A stretch of DNA of 64,000 bases from Oceanospirillum linum (GTDB lineage: Bacteria > Pseudomonadota > Gammaproteobacteria > Pseudomonadales > Halomonadaceae): positions 1 through 64,000 of the forward strand of contig NZ_FXTS01000002.1 in the NCBI RefSeq assembly GCF_900182785.1, written 5' to 3'. The notes beneath the pieces were generated by a model. The model was not told the origin of the DNA. It ran no database searches and saw nothing but the letters and a program-made list of their open reading frames with translations. The translations under genes were made by a program, and so were the position numbers. Positions 51,737 through 60,719 of the stretch are shown piece after piece. Every line of letters starts with the position of its first letter. The first letter of the stretch is position 1.

Positions 51737-51994
51737 GCGCAGAAGCTTCTGTACCTGTGGTTAACGCTGAATCTGGCGACCCACTGAAAGCTAAAAAATA
51801 ATTAGGATCTGATATAAGGAGAGCAGGTTAATTATCAGAGATAAGGTCTTTGCCGGGCCTGATGGTCAGGCTGCAGTACCCGGTGATCATGGGGGATGTC
51901 CGACAGAGAAGTTCTGGGCAAACCCTATAGCATCCGTATAATGCGCCCTCATCAGAAGCAGCAGAATGACACGGCATACAGGTAAAGTGATTCT

Positions 51995-52687
51995 ATGAAT
52001 GATGCAAAGGCAGGCTCGAAGGCTCAGGCTGTATCCAGTGCGGTGCGCCGTAAAAAGCAGACCCAGAGTCTTGAGCCCCGTAATGCACCGGTTCAGGACC
52101 GATCCAAACAGCGTTCCCGGCAGATTATTGATGTCACCGGTGAGTTACTGGAAGAGGTGGGTCTGGATGATCTGAATACGATTCTAATTGCTAAAGCGGT
52201 GGGGATTTCAGTGGGTTCACTGTATCACTATTTTCCCAACAAACAGGCGATTTTGCATGCCATGGGCACCCGTTGGCTGGAGCAGGTTGAATCGGCTTTG
52301 GATGAAATCGCCAGCTGGCCAATAGAAACGCTGCCGCTGCCGGACCTATTGTCGAAAATGCTTAAAATCAAGCTGGGTGTTTACCGTCGTCAGAAAGCGA
52401 TTCTGACCCTGGTTCAGGCGATGTTTTCTGTACCGGAACTGCGGGAGCTGGATGAGCGCCATGATGAGCTGGAGATCAGCCGTATGGCAGAGGTTTTTCG
52501 CCGTATGGGTATCAGGCGACATATTCGTGAGCGTGAGCGTCTCGGGCGTCTCTATCTGGAAGTCACCCATAGTGTTTTTCTGGTTGTGGTCAATCAGAAG
52601 GGAGACCGCGCTAAGCGCACACTAACGGATCTTGAATTTATGCTGAACGCCCTGCTGGCGGAATATTTGTCTGATTCTGACAGCTAA
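51995..52687 (+). CDS. TetR-family transcriptional regulator
   Basis: A 230-residue regulator with an unusually long basic N-terminal extension (about 40 residues) before the TetR helix-turn-helix, seen as RSRQIIDVTGELLEEVGLDDL then IAKAVGISVGSLYHYFPNKQAIL (about 40-88). The helical C-terminal domain should bind the ligand. It is the nearest regulator to the second puuA-puuB pair and a candidate for its control. The gap behind it (52688-52842) holds no gene. Confidence 0.85.
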   Translation: MNDAKAGSKAQAVSSAVRRKKQTQSLEPRNAPVQDRSKQRSRQIIDVTGELLEEVGLDDLNTILIAKAVGISVGSLYHYFPNKQAILHAMGTRWLEQVESALDEIASWPIETLPLPDLLSKMLKIKLGVYRRQKAILTLVQAMFSVPELRELDERHDELEISRMAEVFRRMGIRRHIRERERLGRLYLEVTHSVFLVVVNQKGDRAKRTLTDLEFMLNALLAEYLSDSDS

Positions 52688-52842
52688 ACCGGGCTTAAAA
52701 CCACCTTCTCGGGCTTAAAGTGTCATCGCCTCGATTCAGGTCCGGTATTTTCTGTTCTGAGCAACGCTGTTATCTCTGAGTAAAACCTGCTCTCACGGTC
52801 AGGTCGTTTTAATGCACAACGACAACTAAAAGTGAGATCAAA

Positions 52843-53217
52843 ATGACACAGGTAAAAAAGCTACAGCGGATACGTAGTGAATATAAAGCAGCTGATGGTG
52901 CAGATGAACCCATCAGTCTTGATCGGGTGATCTCGGGTAAGCCGATGGAGAGCGTGGAAAACCTCTTCACCAATAGCAAAGAAAATTTCTTTTGTGGTGT
53001 CTGGTCGTCAACCGAAGGCAAATGGAACCTGAATTACACCGAAGATGAGTTCTGCTACCTGATCTCAGGCCGCGCCATTCTTACGGATGCGGAAGGTCAT
53101 CAGGAGATCCTGAGTGCCGGAGATGCTTTTGTGATTCCGGCGGGCTATAAAGGCAGTTGGGAAACCATCGGCCACGCGAAAAAATTCTACGCGATTTATG
53201 AAGAGAGCGAAGGCTGA
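52843..53217 (+). CDS. cupin-domain protein (DUF861-like)
   Basis: A 124-residue single cupin. The motif region EGKWNLNYTEDEFCYLISGRAILTDAEGHQEILSAGDAFVIPAGYKGSWET is typical of the Cupin_3/ureidoglycine-aminohydrolase-like group found next to puuA/puuB genes and PuuR-type regulators. A free-standing version may sense or bind a pathway intermediate or catalyse a small step; the function is unknown. Located after the TetR gene and followed by a strong terminator. Confidence 0.8.
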   Translation: MTQVKKLQRIRSEYKAADGADEPISLDRVISGKPMESVENLFTNSKENFFCGVWSSTEGKWNLNYTEDEFCYLISGRAILTDAEGHQEILSAGDAFVIPAGYKGSWETIGHAKKFYAIYEESEG

Positions 53218-53264
53218 TGATCCGCTGACGTTTTTCTGATCCGCTCAGTAATTGCGGATACCCG

Positions 53265-53303
53265 AAAGCCCGGACAGGCAGATGCCTGACTGGGCTTTTT
53301 TTT
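53265..53303 (+). terminator. intrinsic terminator after the cupin gene
   Basis: AAAGCCC / GGGCTTT with inner CAGGCA / TGCCTG, followed by a run of eight T. Confidence 0.85.
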
Positions 53304-53369
53304 GTTCGTATAAGAAACTCTGGTGCAACGTTTACTGGCTGATCATTCAACAAATTCTGGTCAAAGGTC

Positions 53370-53398
53370 AAAACATACTATACCGTATGGTATGTTTT
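53370..53398 (+). promoter_or_regulatory. palindromic TetR-type operator
   Basis: AAAACATAC and GTATGTTTT are separated by 11 bases, themselves partly palindromic (ATACCGTAT). It lies 54 bases before the DUF6463 gene, whose operon includes a TetR regulator. It is a likely autoregulatory site. Confidence 0.6.
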
Positions 53399-53451
53399 TG
53401 GTTTTATTCGATCATGGCCTAATAACAGGGATAGGCAAAAAGGAGTGTTTT

Positions 53452-53868
53452 ATGTGGTATCGAAATTCAGGTTGGCTACTCATCATTATCGCAACCATTC
53501 ATAACCTACTGGGTGTCGTGTTGGGATGGGAGGTACTGCGGGGCATGGCAGAAGCCGGTTTCTGGAACACCGTCGAGCAGAATGGCCAGATCGACTTTGC
53601 CCGTAGCTCCATACTCTGGTTTTTAATGCTGGGGATTTTCTGGTGGGTGCTGGGTGTACTGATGCAGCAGTGGTTGAATCGAATCGGAACATTACCTCAA
53701 TGGTTAGGATATGCGCTTTTGGCTGCAGGTTGTGTTGTCGCTTTTGTACTGCCTCAATCCGGAGCCTGGTTCTTTATGCCCCTTGGGTTGCTGGTGGCTT
53801 ATGGTGGCAAGACAGCTGAATTAAAGCTGAACAAGAGACTTCAATACTATGAAAATGCTGAAAGATGA
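53452..53868 (+). CDS. DUF6463-type small membrane protein
   Basis: A 138-residue protein with four hydrophobic segments (about 7-27, 48-68, 80-98 and 102-118) and the conserved-looking start WYRNSGWLLIIIATIHNLLG. The start at ATG 53452 is set by AGGAG at 53441-53445; the open frame extends upstream through the operator and terminator DNA. Its role is unknown. It overlaps the following TetR gene by 20 bases, indicating coupled translation. Genes like this often occur beside TetR regulators. Confidence 0.75.
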   Translation: MWYRNSGWLLIIIATIHNLLGVVLGWEVLRGMAEAGFWNTVEQNGQIDFARSSILWFLMLGIFWWVLGVLMQQWLNRIGTLPQWLGYALLAAGCVVAFVLPQSGAWFFMPLGLLVAYGGKTAELKLNKRLQYYENAER

Positions 53869-54400
53869 CTGGCTGGCGCTGGGGTTGGAACTGCTGGTAG
53901 AAGCCGGTGTGGCGCAGGTGAAGATTGATCCCCTGTGTCAGCGGGCGGGGGCAACTAAAGGCTCTTTTTACCATCATTTTAAGAATCGTGACGTCTTTCT
54001 GACTGAGCTTTTAAGCTACTGGCGCGAGCATTACAGTCAGCAGCTGATCGATAAGGTGCAGAACCTTCCGGAATGGCAGCAGCGTCGAAATAGCCTACTG
54101 GATCTGATTGATGATAAAGCGTTGTCGGTTGAAAGCGCGGTGCGTCACTGGGCGTGGCAGGATGAGCTGGCGAAGCTGGCCGTGCAGGAAGCAGATCAGA
54201 TTCGGTTGGATTATCTGACCGGACAGTGTTTCTCAATGCTGCCGGAGGCTAAACAGGATAAAGCGGAGCTACTGGCGGGCATTCTCTACTGGAAGTTTGT
54301 CGGCTGTGTGCAGGCGGGGGATCAGGTAAGCCGCGAGCAGTGGCGGCAGATGGATGATCTGATGGCAGAGATGATTGAAGGTTGGAGTGGCTTGGCCTGA
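53849..54400 (+). CDS. TetR-family regulator (small cassette)
   Basis: A 183-residue regulator. The helix-turn-helix reads VAQVKIDPLCQRAGATKGSFYHHFKNRDVFL (about 20-50), followed by a helical ligand domain. The start lies inside the DUF6463 gene; ATG 53855 is an alternative. It probably represses its own operon through the palindrome at 53370-53398. Confidence 0.87.
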   Translation: MKMLKDDWLALGLELLVEAGVAQVKIDPLCQRAGATKGSFYHHFKNRDVFLTELLSYWREHYSQQLIDKVQNLPEWQQRRNSLLDLIDDKALSVESAVRHWAWQDELAKLAVQEADQIRLDYLTGQCFSMLPEAKQDKAELLAGILYWKFVGCVQAGDQVSREQWRQMDDLMAEMIEGWSGLA

Positions 54401-54455
54401 GCCGTTTTAGCCTGAGCCATTCTTAGTCTGAAGAAAATTATAGGGAGAACTAACC

Positions 54456-55007
54456 ATGGAAAATACGACCAAAGATGCGATAAACCGTCAGCCTATACCG
54501 CAAGGTAAAGCAGTGGTTTGTCCGCTGCCGGAAAACAGCAGTCTGCACGGAATGGCGAAAGGAAAAGGCTATCAGGATGCTTTTGCCTTTCAGCTGAAGG
54601 ATCAGACTCAGGATGCCCGTCGTGTGTATCTGGCGATCTTCGGGCAGCTGCCGAAGCCGGTGCGTTTTATGATTAGCCTGCGCAATAAACTGGTGGGGTT
54701 GTTCGGATTCGAAACCAGTCCGGAAGGCATGGCCACTACCGCCAATAAAATAAAAGAGGGCGCTAAAGCCGGTGCAATGACCATCCTCAAAGCCACAGCA
54801 GATGAGGTGATTGTTGGCTCTGAAGAGCGGCATATGGCGGTCTGGTTATCGCTGCAGAACCATGAAGATGGTCTGTACACCCTGAGTACCCGTGTGAATC
54901 TGTATACCGGTATAGGGCGCGCTTATATGCAGGTGATTAAACCCTTTCATAAGGTGATCGCGGCTTACAGTATCGAGTCGGCCTTTAAGGCAGACCGACT
55001 CTCCTAA
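54456..55007 (+). CDS. DUF2867-like protein
   Basis: A 183-residue soluble protein. GYQDAFAFQLKDQTQDARRVYLAIFGQLPKPVRFMISLRNKLVGLFGF and the later YTLSTRVNLYTGIGRAYMQVIKPFHKVIAAYSI match my memory of the DUF2867/START-like group. No catalytic residues can be named. It lies 55 bases after the TetR gene, probably in the same operon, giving a three-gene cassette of regulator, membrane protein and putative lipid- or ligand-binding protein. Confidence 0.65.
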   Translation: MENTTKDAINRQPIPQGKAVVCPLPENSSLHGMAKGKGYQDAFAFQLKDQTQDARRVYLAIFGQLPKPVRFMISLRNKLVGLFGFETSPEGMATTANKIKEGAKAGAMTILKATADEVIVGSEERHMAVWLSLQNHEDGLYTLSTRVNLYTGIGRAYMQVIKPFHKVIAAYSIESAFKADRLS

Positions 55008-55266
55008 GCTCATCTCATTGCCGAAGTAATTCAAACGCGATGACTAAAGCTGATGGTCGGCCACAAACGCCAACGCCATCTGCCGAGAATCGTGAAAATT
55101 ATCGAGTAGCTGGAACGGTTTCTGGGTGAGGTCTGGCCGGAAAATGAGGCATAGAGATTAAAAGCCCGCGCTTGAAAGTGGCTTTAAAGCCCCCTATCTA
55201 AGGACATTAAATAACCTTTTAATTTGTATTGATAAGCCGGTTTGCTAGAGAAGGATTGAATAAACC

Positions 55267-55521
55267 ATGCCCACCTACGATTACCGTTGTGAAGCCAATG
55301 GCGAAGTGTATGAAGTGCGTCACCCGATGGCGCAAACCGTCGAGACCTGGGAACAGCTGTGCGAAGTAGGTGGTCTTGAGTTGGGTAATCTTGATCCGCA
55401 AACCCCAGTGACCAAGTTGCTGACTGCTGCGGGGGTGGTGAAGAGCTCTGCGCTGAGGAACCCGACTCCGCCGCCTTGTATGACGGGTGGTGGCTGTTCC
55501 GGCGGTGGTTGTGGCGTTTGA
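55267..55521 (+). CDS. FmdB-like zinc-ribbon family protein
   Basis: An 84-residue protein starting MPTYDYRCEANGEVYEVRH, the usual FmdB/zinc-ribbon opening. The expected C-x2-C pairs are reduced to C8 and a lone C near residue 32. The C-terminus is instead a Cys-Gly-rich tail CMTGGGCSGGGCGV. It may bind metal through the tail. Function unknown. A strong bidirectional terminator follows. Confidence 0.75.
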   Translation: MPTYDYRCEANGEVYEVRHPMAQTVETWEQLCEVGGLELGNLDPQTPVTKLLTAAGVVKSSALRNPTPPPCMTGGGCSGGGCGV

Positions 55522-55546
55522 CCGGTATTAACCGCTTAGAAAAAAC

Positions 55547-55582
55547 AAAGCCCCGTTATTCGCACTGAATAACGGGGCTTTT
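55547..55582. terminator. strong bidirectional terminator
   Basis: A perfect 15-base stem (left arm 55547-55561, right arm 55567-55581) with a 5-base loop. It has A-rich and T-rich flanks, between the zinc-ribbon gene and the convergent puuC. Confidence 0.92.
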
Positions 55583-55630
55583 GCTTAGAGGCTCTGCTTA
55601 GAGGCTGTGACGGGGTTCTCCGGCTACCGT

Positions 55631-57136
55631 TTACTCAAACTCAATCCAGGTGGTTTTCAGTTCGGTGTAGTCGTCCATGGCGTGCAGGGACTTGTCGCGG
55701 CCATTACCGGACTCTTTAAAGCCGCCGAACGGAACCGTGATATCACCACCAAAGTAGTTGTTTATGCCCATGGTGCCGGTACGAACTGCTGCGGCAACCT
55801 TATGTGCGGTGTTGATGTTCAGGCTCCATACGGCACCGGCCAGGCCGTAGGGTGAGTCGTTGGCGATGCGTATCGCGTCTGCGGCATCTTTAAAGCGGAT
55901 CACAGACATGACAGGGCCGAAGATCTCTTCCTGGGCGATCGTCATGCTGTTATCGACCTCCGCGAAGATGGTCGGCTCATGGAAGAAACCACCCAGGGGA
56001 TGCTCCATCACCTTGCCGCCGTAAACCAGCTTGGCACCTTCATCTAAGCCTTTCTGCACATAACCCTGAATGGTATCCAGCTGGCGCTGATCCACCACCG
56101 GGCCCATGTTGGTTGATGGGTTCAATGGGTTATCCGGGCACCAGTTTTTCGCCCGCTCCAGCACCATGGCCAGAAATGCATCGTAGATCTCATCCTGAAT
56201 CAGCAGACGTGTGCCAGCGGTACAGGTCTGGCCTGAGTTAAAGAATCCGGCCAGTACTGCAGCATCCGCCGCTTTTTCTAAGTTGGCATCGGCAAATACA
56301 ATATTGGCACTTTTGCCACCCAGCTCCAGGAAGGTTCGTTTCAGATTGGACTGGCCGGAATACTGCATCAGCAGTTTGCCCACGCCGGTGGAGCCGGTAA
56401 AGGTTTGACCGTCAATATCCGGGTGTAAAGACAGATGCTTGCCCAGGCTGATGCCATCACCGGGCAGCACCTGCAACACACCGGCAGGTAGTCCGGCCTG
56501 ATGCGCCAGTTCAGCGATTTTAAGTGCTGTGAAAGGCGTTTTCGGGTCAGGTTTCAGGATCACTGAATTGCCGGTTGCCAGTGCCGGGGCCAGTTTCCAG
56601 GCGGTGGTCGACAGGGGGAAGTTCCAGGGCACAATAGCCGCGATAACACCCAGTGGCAGGCGTTTCACCAGCGCCAGTGTATCGGCGGCGGTGGGCGCGA
56701 TCTCGTCATAGACCTTATCGGTGGCTTCCGCTGTCCAGCGCAGGGTGTTCAGGCAGCTGGGCACATCAACGTAGAAGCAATCACTGATCGGCTTACCGGC
56801 GCTCAGGCTTTCCAGCAGGGCGATCTCCGCATGGTTTTTCTCGATCAGGTCAGCCCAGCGCAGCAGTACGCGCTTACGGTCACCGGGAGCCATTGCTGAC
56901 CAAACACCGGATTCAAAGGTGTCGCGGGCAACCTTAACCGCAATATCTGCATCTTCCGGGCCACAGTCGGCGACTTCAGTGAGGGATTCAGCCGTTGCCG
57001 GGTTAACGACCGGTTGGGTTCTACCGGAGCGGGCACTGACATTGTCGCCATTGATGATGGCGTGGTTAGGCATGGCGATGGTGTCAGCCATCTCCTGCCA
57101 GTTGAAATCAGTTACGGCAGCTTGCTGGGTGGTCAT
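55631..57136 (-). CDS. puuC: gamma-glutamyl-gamma-aminobutyraldehyde dehydrogenase (PuuC-like)
   Basis: An aldehyde dehydrogenase of 501 residues with Cys305 in FFNSGQTCTAGTR, Glu271 in FLELGGKSANIVF, and the NAD segment IVPWNFPLSTTAWK. The long N-terminus and the end HAMDDYTELKTTWIEFE are typical of PuuC, which oxidises gamma-glutamyl-aminobutyraldehyde to gamma-Glu-GABA. It supplies the step between PuuB and the amidotransferases. It is monocistronic, with a single GTGATCA half-site at 57442 in the 407-base gap to the chemoreceptor. Confidence 0.88.
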   Translation of the reverse strand: MTTQQAAVTDFNWQEMADTIAMPNHAIINGDNVSARSGRTQPVVNPATAESLTEVADCGPEDADIAVKVARDTFESGVWSAMAPGDRKRVLLRWADLIEKNHAEIALLESLSAGKPISDCFYVDVPSCLNTLRWTAEATDKVYDEIAPTAADTLALVKRLPLGVIAAIVPWNFPLSTTAWKLAPALATGNSVILKPDPKTPFTALKIAELAHQAGLPAGVLQVLPGDGISLGKHLSLHPDIDGQTFTGSTGVGKLLMQYSGQSNLKRTFLELGGKSANIVFADANLEKAADAAVLAGFFNSGQTCTAGTRLLIQDEIYDAFLAMVLERAKNWCPDNPLNPSTNMGPVVDQRQLDTIQGYVQKGLDEGAKLVYGGKVMEHPLGGFFHEPTIFAEVDNSMTIAQEEIFGPVMSVIRFKDAADAIRIANDSPYGLAGAVWSLNINTAHKVAAAVRTGTMGINNYFGGDITVPFGGFKESGNGRDKSLHAMDDYTELKTTWIEFE

Positions 57137-57467
57137 ATTTTTATCCTGCTATGCTTTTTCTCGGGGTGCGAGTGTTCTTATTTGTTGAAAGCTTTTGCGA
57201 ACGCAGATGGATTAATGCGAATCATTGTTCGGATTTTGCGTTGTGTTTTGTCCTGCCGTCAAGTGTGCGCTGAAGAAAGGTGACCAGCTATATCACCGGA
57301 TAGGTATAAGTCGGGCAATGGGGAAAGCAGGTCTTTGGTTATAGCTTCGATGGTGACAGTAATATGTAAATTCTTTATATACTAATTGTAACAATCATGA
57401 GATAACTAAAAAGTACAAGGGATAAATACAGTAGCAGTCTACTGTGATCAGGGAAGAGTATTTAATT

Positions 57468-57486
57468 GGTTTGCGGCTTGCAAACC
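57468..57486. promoter_or_regulatory. GGTTTGC inverted repeat between puuC and chemoreceptor gene 3
   Basis: GGTTTGC / GCAAACC with a 5-base centre. It uses the same half-site as the repeats in the puuA2-puuB2 divergent region. The rest of the 407-base gap shows a GTGATCA half-site (57444-57450) and no gene. Confidence 0.4.
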
Positions 57487-57516
57487 CTACCGTCATAAGG
57501 CGATTGAATATGATGA

Positions 57517-57530
57517 CCCTCCTAAGTGTA
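57517..57530 (+). promoter_or_regulatory. CCCTCCTAAGTGTA motif before chemoreceptor gene 3
   Basis: A variant of the CCCCCAAGTGTAT motif at 9749 and 22068, located 13 bases before the start codon, so it lies in the untranslated leader if transcribed. Confidence 0.35.
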
Positions 57531-57543
57531 AGTGAGGTTAACT

Positions 57544-59487
57544 ATGGTTAATCCTCAGAATCTCAAGTTAAAAACCCTTCTTCTCGGCTCTATGGTTCTC
57601 GCCCTTTTATTGATTATCAGCATTATCAGTTACATCAATATCACAGGCTTCTCTTCGACGTTCAACACTCTGACTGAAAAAGAACTACTCCCCAGTATTG
57701 TGGATAAGGGCAAACTGCAGATCGAGTATCAGCTGAGTGAGCCTATTATTCTGTCGCGCAGCATTGCAGAGAATACGTTTATCAAACAATGGGCAGAAGG
57801 TGGTGAACCCAGTGAGGTGACGGCATCTGTGGAAAATTATTTGCAGAGCTTTGTAAGTAATAATGGCGCAGCGATGTCATTCTTTGTTTCTGGTTTGTCC
57901 AACAATTACTACACCAATAAAGGGTTCTTTAAACAGGTGTCACGGAGTGAGCCAAGGGATAGCTGGTTTTACAACTCGCTGGCATCAGGCAAAGACGTTG
58001 CCCTGAATATGCAAGTTGACGAAACAACCAAGAATCTTACGGTATATGTCAACGTGTTAGTGAAAGGGGAAGATGGTAAGGCGATAGGCGTTGCGGGCCT
58101 TGGTTATGATGTTTCTTCTATCATCAGCATTGTTGAAAGTGCCAAGGTGGGTGAGGCGGGTTTTATGTTTCTGCTGAATGCTGATAATCAGGTCGTTGCC
58201 CACCCGGATAATAGCCTGATTGGTAAACCCATTGACCAGTTAGGCTTTGACAGTTCACTGGTCACCGGTATGAAAAACAGTACTGAAGAGGTCAGTATCG
58301 GTAAAGGCAAATTAGAACGGCAGCAGATGTACGTCGCTTCCACCACGCTGACGAGTATTGGCTGGCGTCTGGTGACGGTATTGCCTCAGTCTGAGCTAAC
58401 CGATCAGGTGAATAGCGTTGTCAGTAACTCTATTTTCTCCGGTATTGTATTGGCGGTGATATTCATACTGGTCTTTTATTATATTGCCCACAGTGTTAGT
58501 AAAAGCATCACCGGGGTCGGCGATAAGCTGAACAGTATGGCGGCATCGGGTGGTGATTTAACCCTGAAACTGGATGACCAGGCCCGAAATGAACTGGGTT
58601 ATCTGGCCAGTGGTTTTAATGCCATTCTCAGTAAATTTGCCGAGCTGGTGCGAGAGATTACTCAGGCAGAACAGGCGATCAGTACCGGTGTCGGGCAACT
58701 AAAAAATATCGCAGAAGAATCGGTACAGTTATCCGATAGTCAGCAGCAACAAACTGAAATGGTTGCCACGGCTATTACTGAAATAGGGCAAACCATCAGT
58801 GAGGTCTCATCGATTGCCCAGACCACTGCAAATGATACCTCCAGTGCGGTAAAGGATACGCACAGCACCAATGATGTGATCGTTCAGCTTTCCGCAACGA
58901 TGACGGACTTGGCTGAGTCGATGACCGGCAGTGAAAAGTCGATCTTAGAACTGGCCAATCAGGCTGATTCAATTAACTCTGTGGTTGATGTTATCAGTGG
59001 TATCTCAGAGCAAACAAATTTACTGGCACTTAACGCCGCTATTGAAGCAGCCCGAGCCGGTGAGCAGGGGCGTGGTTTTGCCGTGGTTGCCGATGAAGTG
59101 CGTACTCTGGCGAGTCGGACACAGGATTCCACCGAAAAGATTCGCACTCAGATTGAACAGCTACAGGAGGCTGCTGCGGCATCACTTGCGGTTACAGAAG
59201 AGGGGGCCAAAAGTAGCTCTGCATTAGCAGAACAGGCTGTTGAAGCCTCTTCATCACTGACTTCAATCCGTAATCGTTTCGATGTGATCAGTGAAGGGAA
59301 TATTCAGGTTGCAGCCGCGACGGAAGAGCAGGCTGCTGTTGTGAACAGTATTAATGAATCAGCCCAATCAATTTCGGATATGGCAAGTACGATACACAAC
59401 AGTTCGCAGAGTCAGATTCGTGAAGTTGAAACCTTAAATCAGCGTGCAGAGCATATGCGACGCATCATCTCTCAGTTTAAAGTTTAA
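57544..59487 (+). CDS. dCache-domain methyl-accepting chemotaxis protein
   Basis: A 647-residue chemoreceptor. Membrane helices lie at about 10-32 and 298-320. Between them is a double-Cache sensor with the recognisable DSWFYNSLASGKDVALNMQVD and GVAGLGYDVSSIISIVESAKVGEAGFMFLLNADNQVVAHPD. A HAMP domain and MCP hairpin follow (VISGISEQTNLLALNAAIEA, GRGFAVVADEVRTLASRTQDS). The start at ATG 57544 has GAGG 6 bases upstream. dCache receptors of this layout bind amines, amino acids or polyamines in other bacteria. The neighbouring puuC and beta-alanine genes support an amine ligand (inference). Confidence 0.9.
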   Translation: MVNPQNLKLKTLLLGSMVLALLLIISIISYINITGFSSTFNTLTEKELLPSIVDKGKLQIEYQLSEPIILSRSIAENTFIKQWAEGGEPSEVTASVENYLQSFVSNNGAAMSFFVSGLSNNYYTNKGFFKQVSRSEPRDSWFYNSLASGKDVALNMQVDETTKNLTVYVNVLVKGEDGKAIGVAGLGYDVSSIISIVESAKVGEAGFMFLLNADNQVVAHPDNSLIGKPIDQLGFDSSLVTGMKNSTEEVSIGKGKLERQQMYVASTTLTSIGWRLVTVLPQSELTDQVNSVVSNSIFSGIVLAVIFILVFYYIAHSVSKSITGVGDKLNSMAASGGDLTLKLDDQARNELGYLASGFNAILSKFAELVREITQAEQAISTGVGQLKNIAEESVQLSDSQQQQTEMVATAITEIGQTISEVSSIAQTTANDTSSAVKDTHSTNDVIVQLSATMTDLAESMTGSEKSILELANQADSINSVVDVISGISEQTNLLALNAAIEAARAGEQGRGFAVVADEVRTLASRTQDSTEKIRTQIEQLQEAAAASLAVTEEGAKSSSALAEQAVEASSSLTSIRNRFDVISEGNIQVAAATEEQAAVVNSINESAQSISDMASTIHNSSQSQIREVETLNQRAEHMRRIISQFKV

Positions 59488-59525
59488 AACGCCCGAATAC
59501 ATGATCCATTGATAGGGACATCATC

Positions 59526-59564
59526 ACTGGCCGTTACTTGTCAAAGTAAACGGCCAGTTTTTTT
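59526..59564. terminator. bidirectional terminator between convergent genes
   Basis: ACTGGCCGTT / AACGGCCAGT with an extended inner stem, then seven T on the plus strand. It is placed between the chemoreceptor and the convergent LysR gene, whose last codons lie just beyond it. Confidence 0.85.
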
Positions 59565-60492
59565 ATTCCTCATCTGCCGTTTTCGCCAGCTCTTCCAGAT
59601 ACGCAGAAAGAATCTGATTTGGCCGTGCGCCTTTTCGGGTAATGGCGCTGTAGTGAGTATGGAAAAAGCGCTTCTCCGGTTGCAGTGGCCGTAACCGGCC
59701 TTCAGTAACCCAGCGTTGGGCGTAGTGGGTGGGCAGAAAACCGATATAACGACCACTCAAAATCAAAAAGGCGATGCCCTCCCGGTCAGTGGAGCTGGCA
59801 CTGGCCTTTAAAATCATCTGCTGCTTTTTAATCTGAGCCGCCTGGGCGTAAGCCGGCAGCACCGCATCATAATCCGCCAGCTTTTTATCACTCAGGCGAC
59901 GATCATCCTGCGGATACAAAGGGTGCTGGTAGCTGCAATAGAGCAGGGACTGCTCCTGATACAGAGGTTGATAATCGATGCCGGGCAGCGTGCGCAGATC
60001 CGGTACTACGCCAATATGCAGGCTGCCATCCAGAACGGCGCTTTCAATATCATTGGGCGGGATCATGCGGATATTGATCACCACTTCCGGCCCCCGGTCT
60101 TTTAAAGCGGCCAGGGCACGAGTAATTCTCATTTGTGGCACCGTCACCATATTGTCGGTAATGCCGATATTCAGTTCGCCTTTCAGGTCCCGGTTAATGG
60201 CATTGATCTGGCTGCGAAAATCCTCAAGGCCTGCCAACAGCTGCAGGGTAGCCTGATAGACGATCTCGCCCTCCTCAGTGACAGAAAAACCGGAGCGTCC
60301 CCGATGGCACAGGCGGGCATTAATCAGGCCTTCCAGTTCTGTGACTGCCTGACTGATCGCTGGTCGGCTGATATTCAGTTGTACTTCGGCGGCGGCAAAG
60401 CCACCGGATTCCACAACAACCTTAAAAATACGTAACAGGCGAATATGGGCATCCCCCAGCTGGCGGGGCAGAAAATTATCTTTAGGCTTCAT
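59563..60492 (-). CDS. LysR-family regulator of the beta-alanine module
   Basis: A 309-residue LysR-type protein. The helix-turn-helix (about 15-75) reads GFAAAEVQLNISRPAISQAVTELEGLINARLCHRGRSGF. The substrate-binding domain follows, with GELNIGITDNMVTVPQM. It is divergent from the aminotransferase/MmsA pair, the arrangement of BauR in pseudomonads, which activates beta-alanine use. The 227-base divergent gap (60493-60719) should hold its binding sites, but I could not define one. Confidence 0.86.
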   Translation of the reverse strand: MKPKDNFLPRQLGDAHIRLLRIFKVVVESGGFAAAEVQLNISRPAISQAVTELEGLINARLCHRGRSGFSVTEEGEIVYQATLQLLAGLEDFRSQINAINRDLKGELNIGITDNMVTVPQMRITRALAALKDRGPEVVINIRMIPPNDIESAVLDGSLHIGVVPDLRTLPGIDYQPLYQEQSLLYCSYQHPLYPQDDRRLSDKKLADYDAVLPAYAQAAQIKKQQMILKASASSTDREGIAFLILSGRYIGFLPTHYAQRWVTEGRLRPLQPEKRFFHTHYSAITRKGARPNQILSAYLEELAKTADEE

Positions 60493-60719
60493 TGCGATTT
60501 TCCGGGGAGTGGCTGATAGCTTTTAGTTAACCAAATAGTTACATCAGAGTAAATATGTTGGGATTTAATAAACTAAGAAACTGCTGATAATGGAAAGTCG
60601 ATCAAGGTGTTACGCGTTATCACCTGTCTGTTTACAGGGTTTAGCCGAACCGGTGGTTAGTGAATAACCCAGCCCTATACAGACAGAGGAACCCAATAAC
60701 TATTTTACCGAGGTGTGAT

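Noticed and set aside
55049..55160. Short minus-strand frame reading FRPDLTQKPFQLLDNFHDSR
   Set aside because: It is about 37 codons, without a start or ribosome-binding site, in a gap between genes. It may be a gene remnant but cannot be supported.
57440..57450. GTGATCA half-site upstream of puuC as a GntR operator
   Set aside because: It is a single half-site without the palindromic arm, unlike the clusters at the other three promoters.
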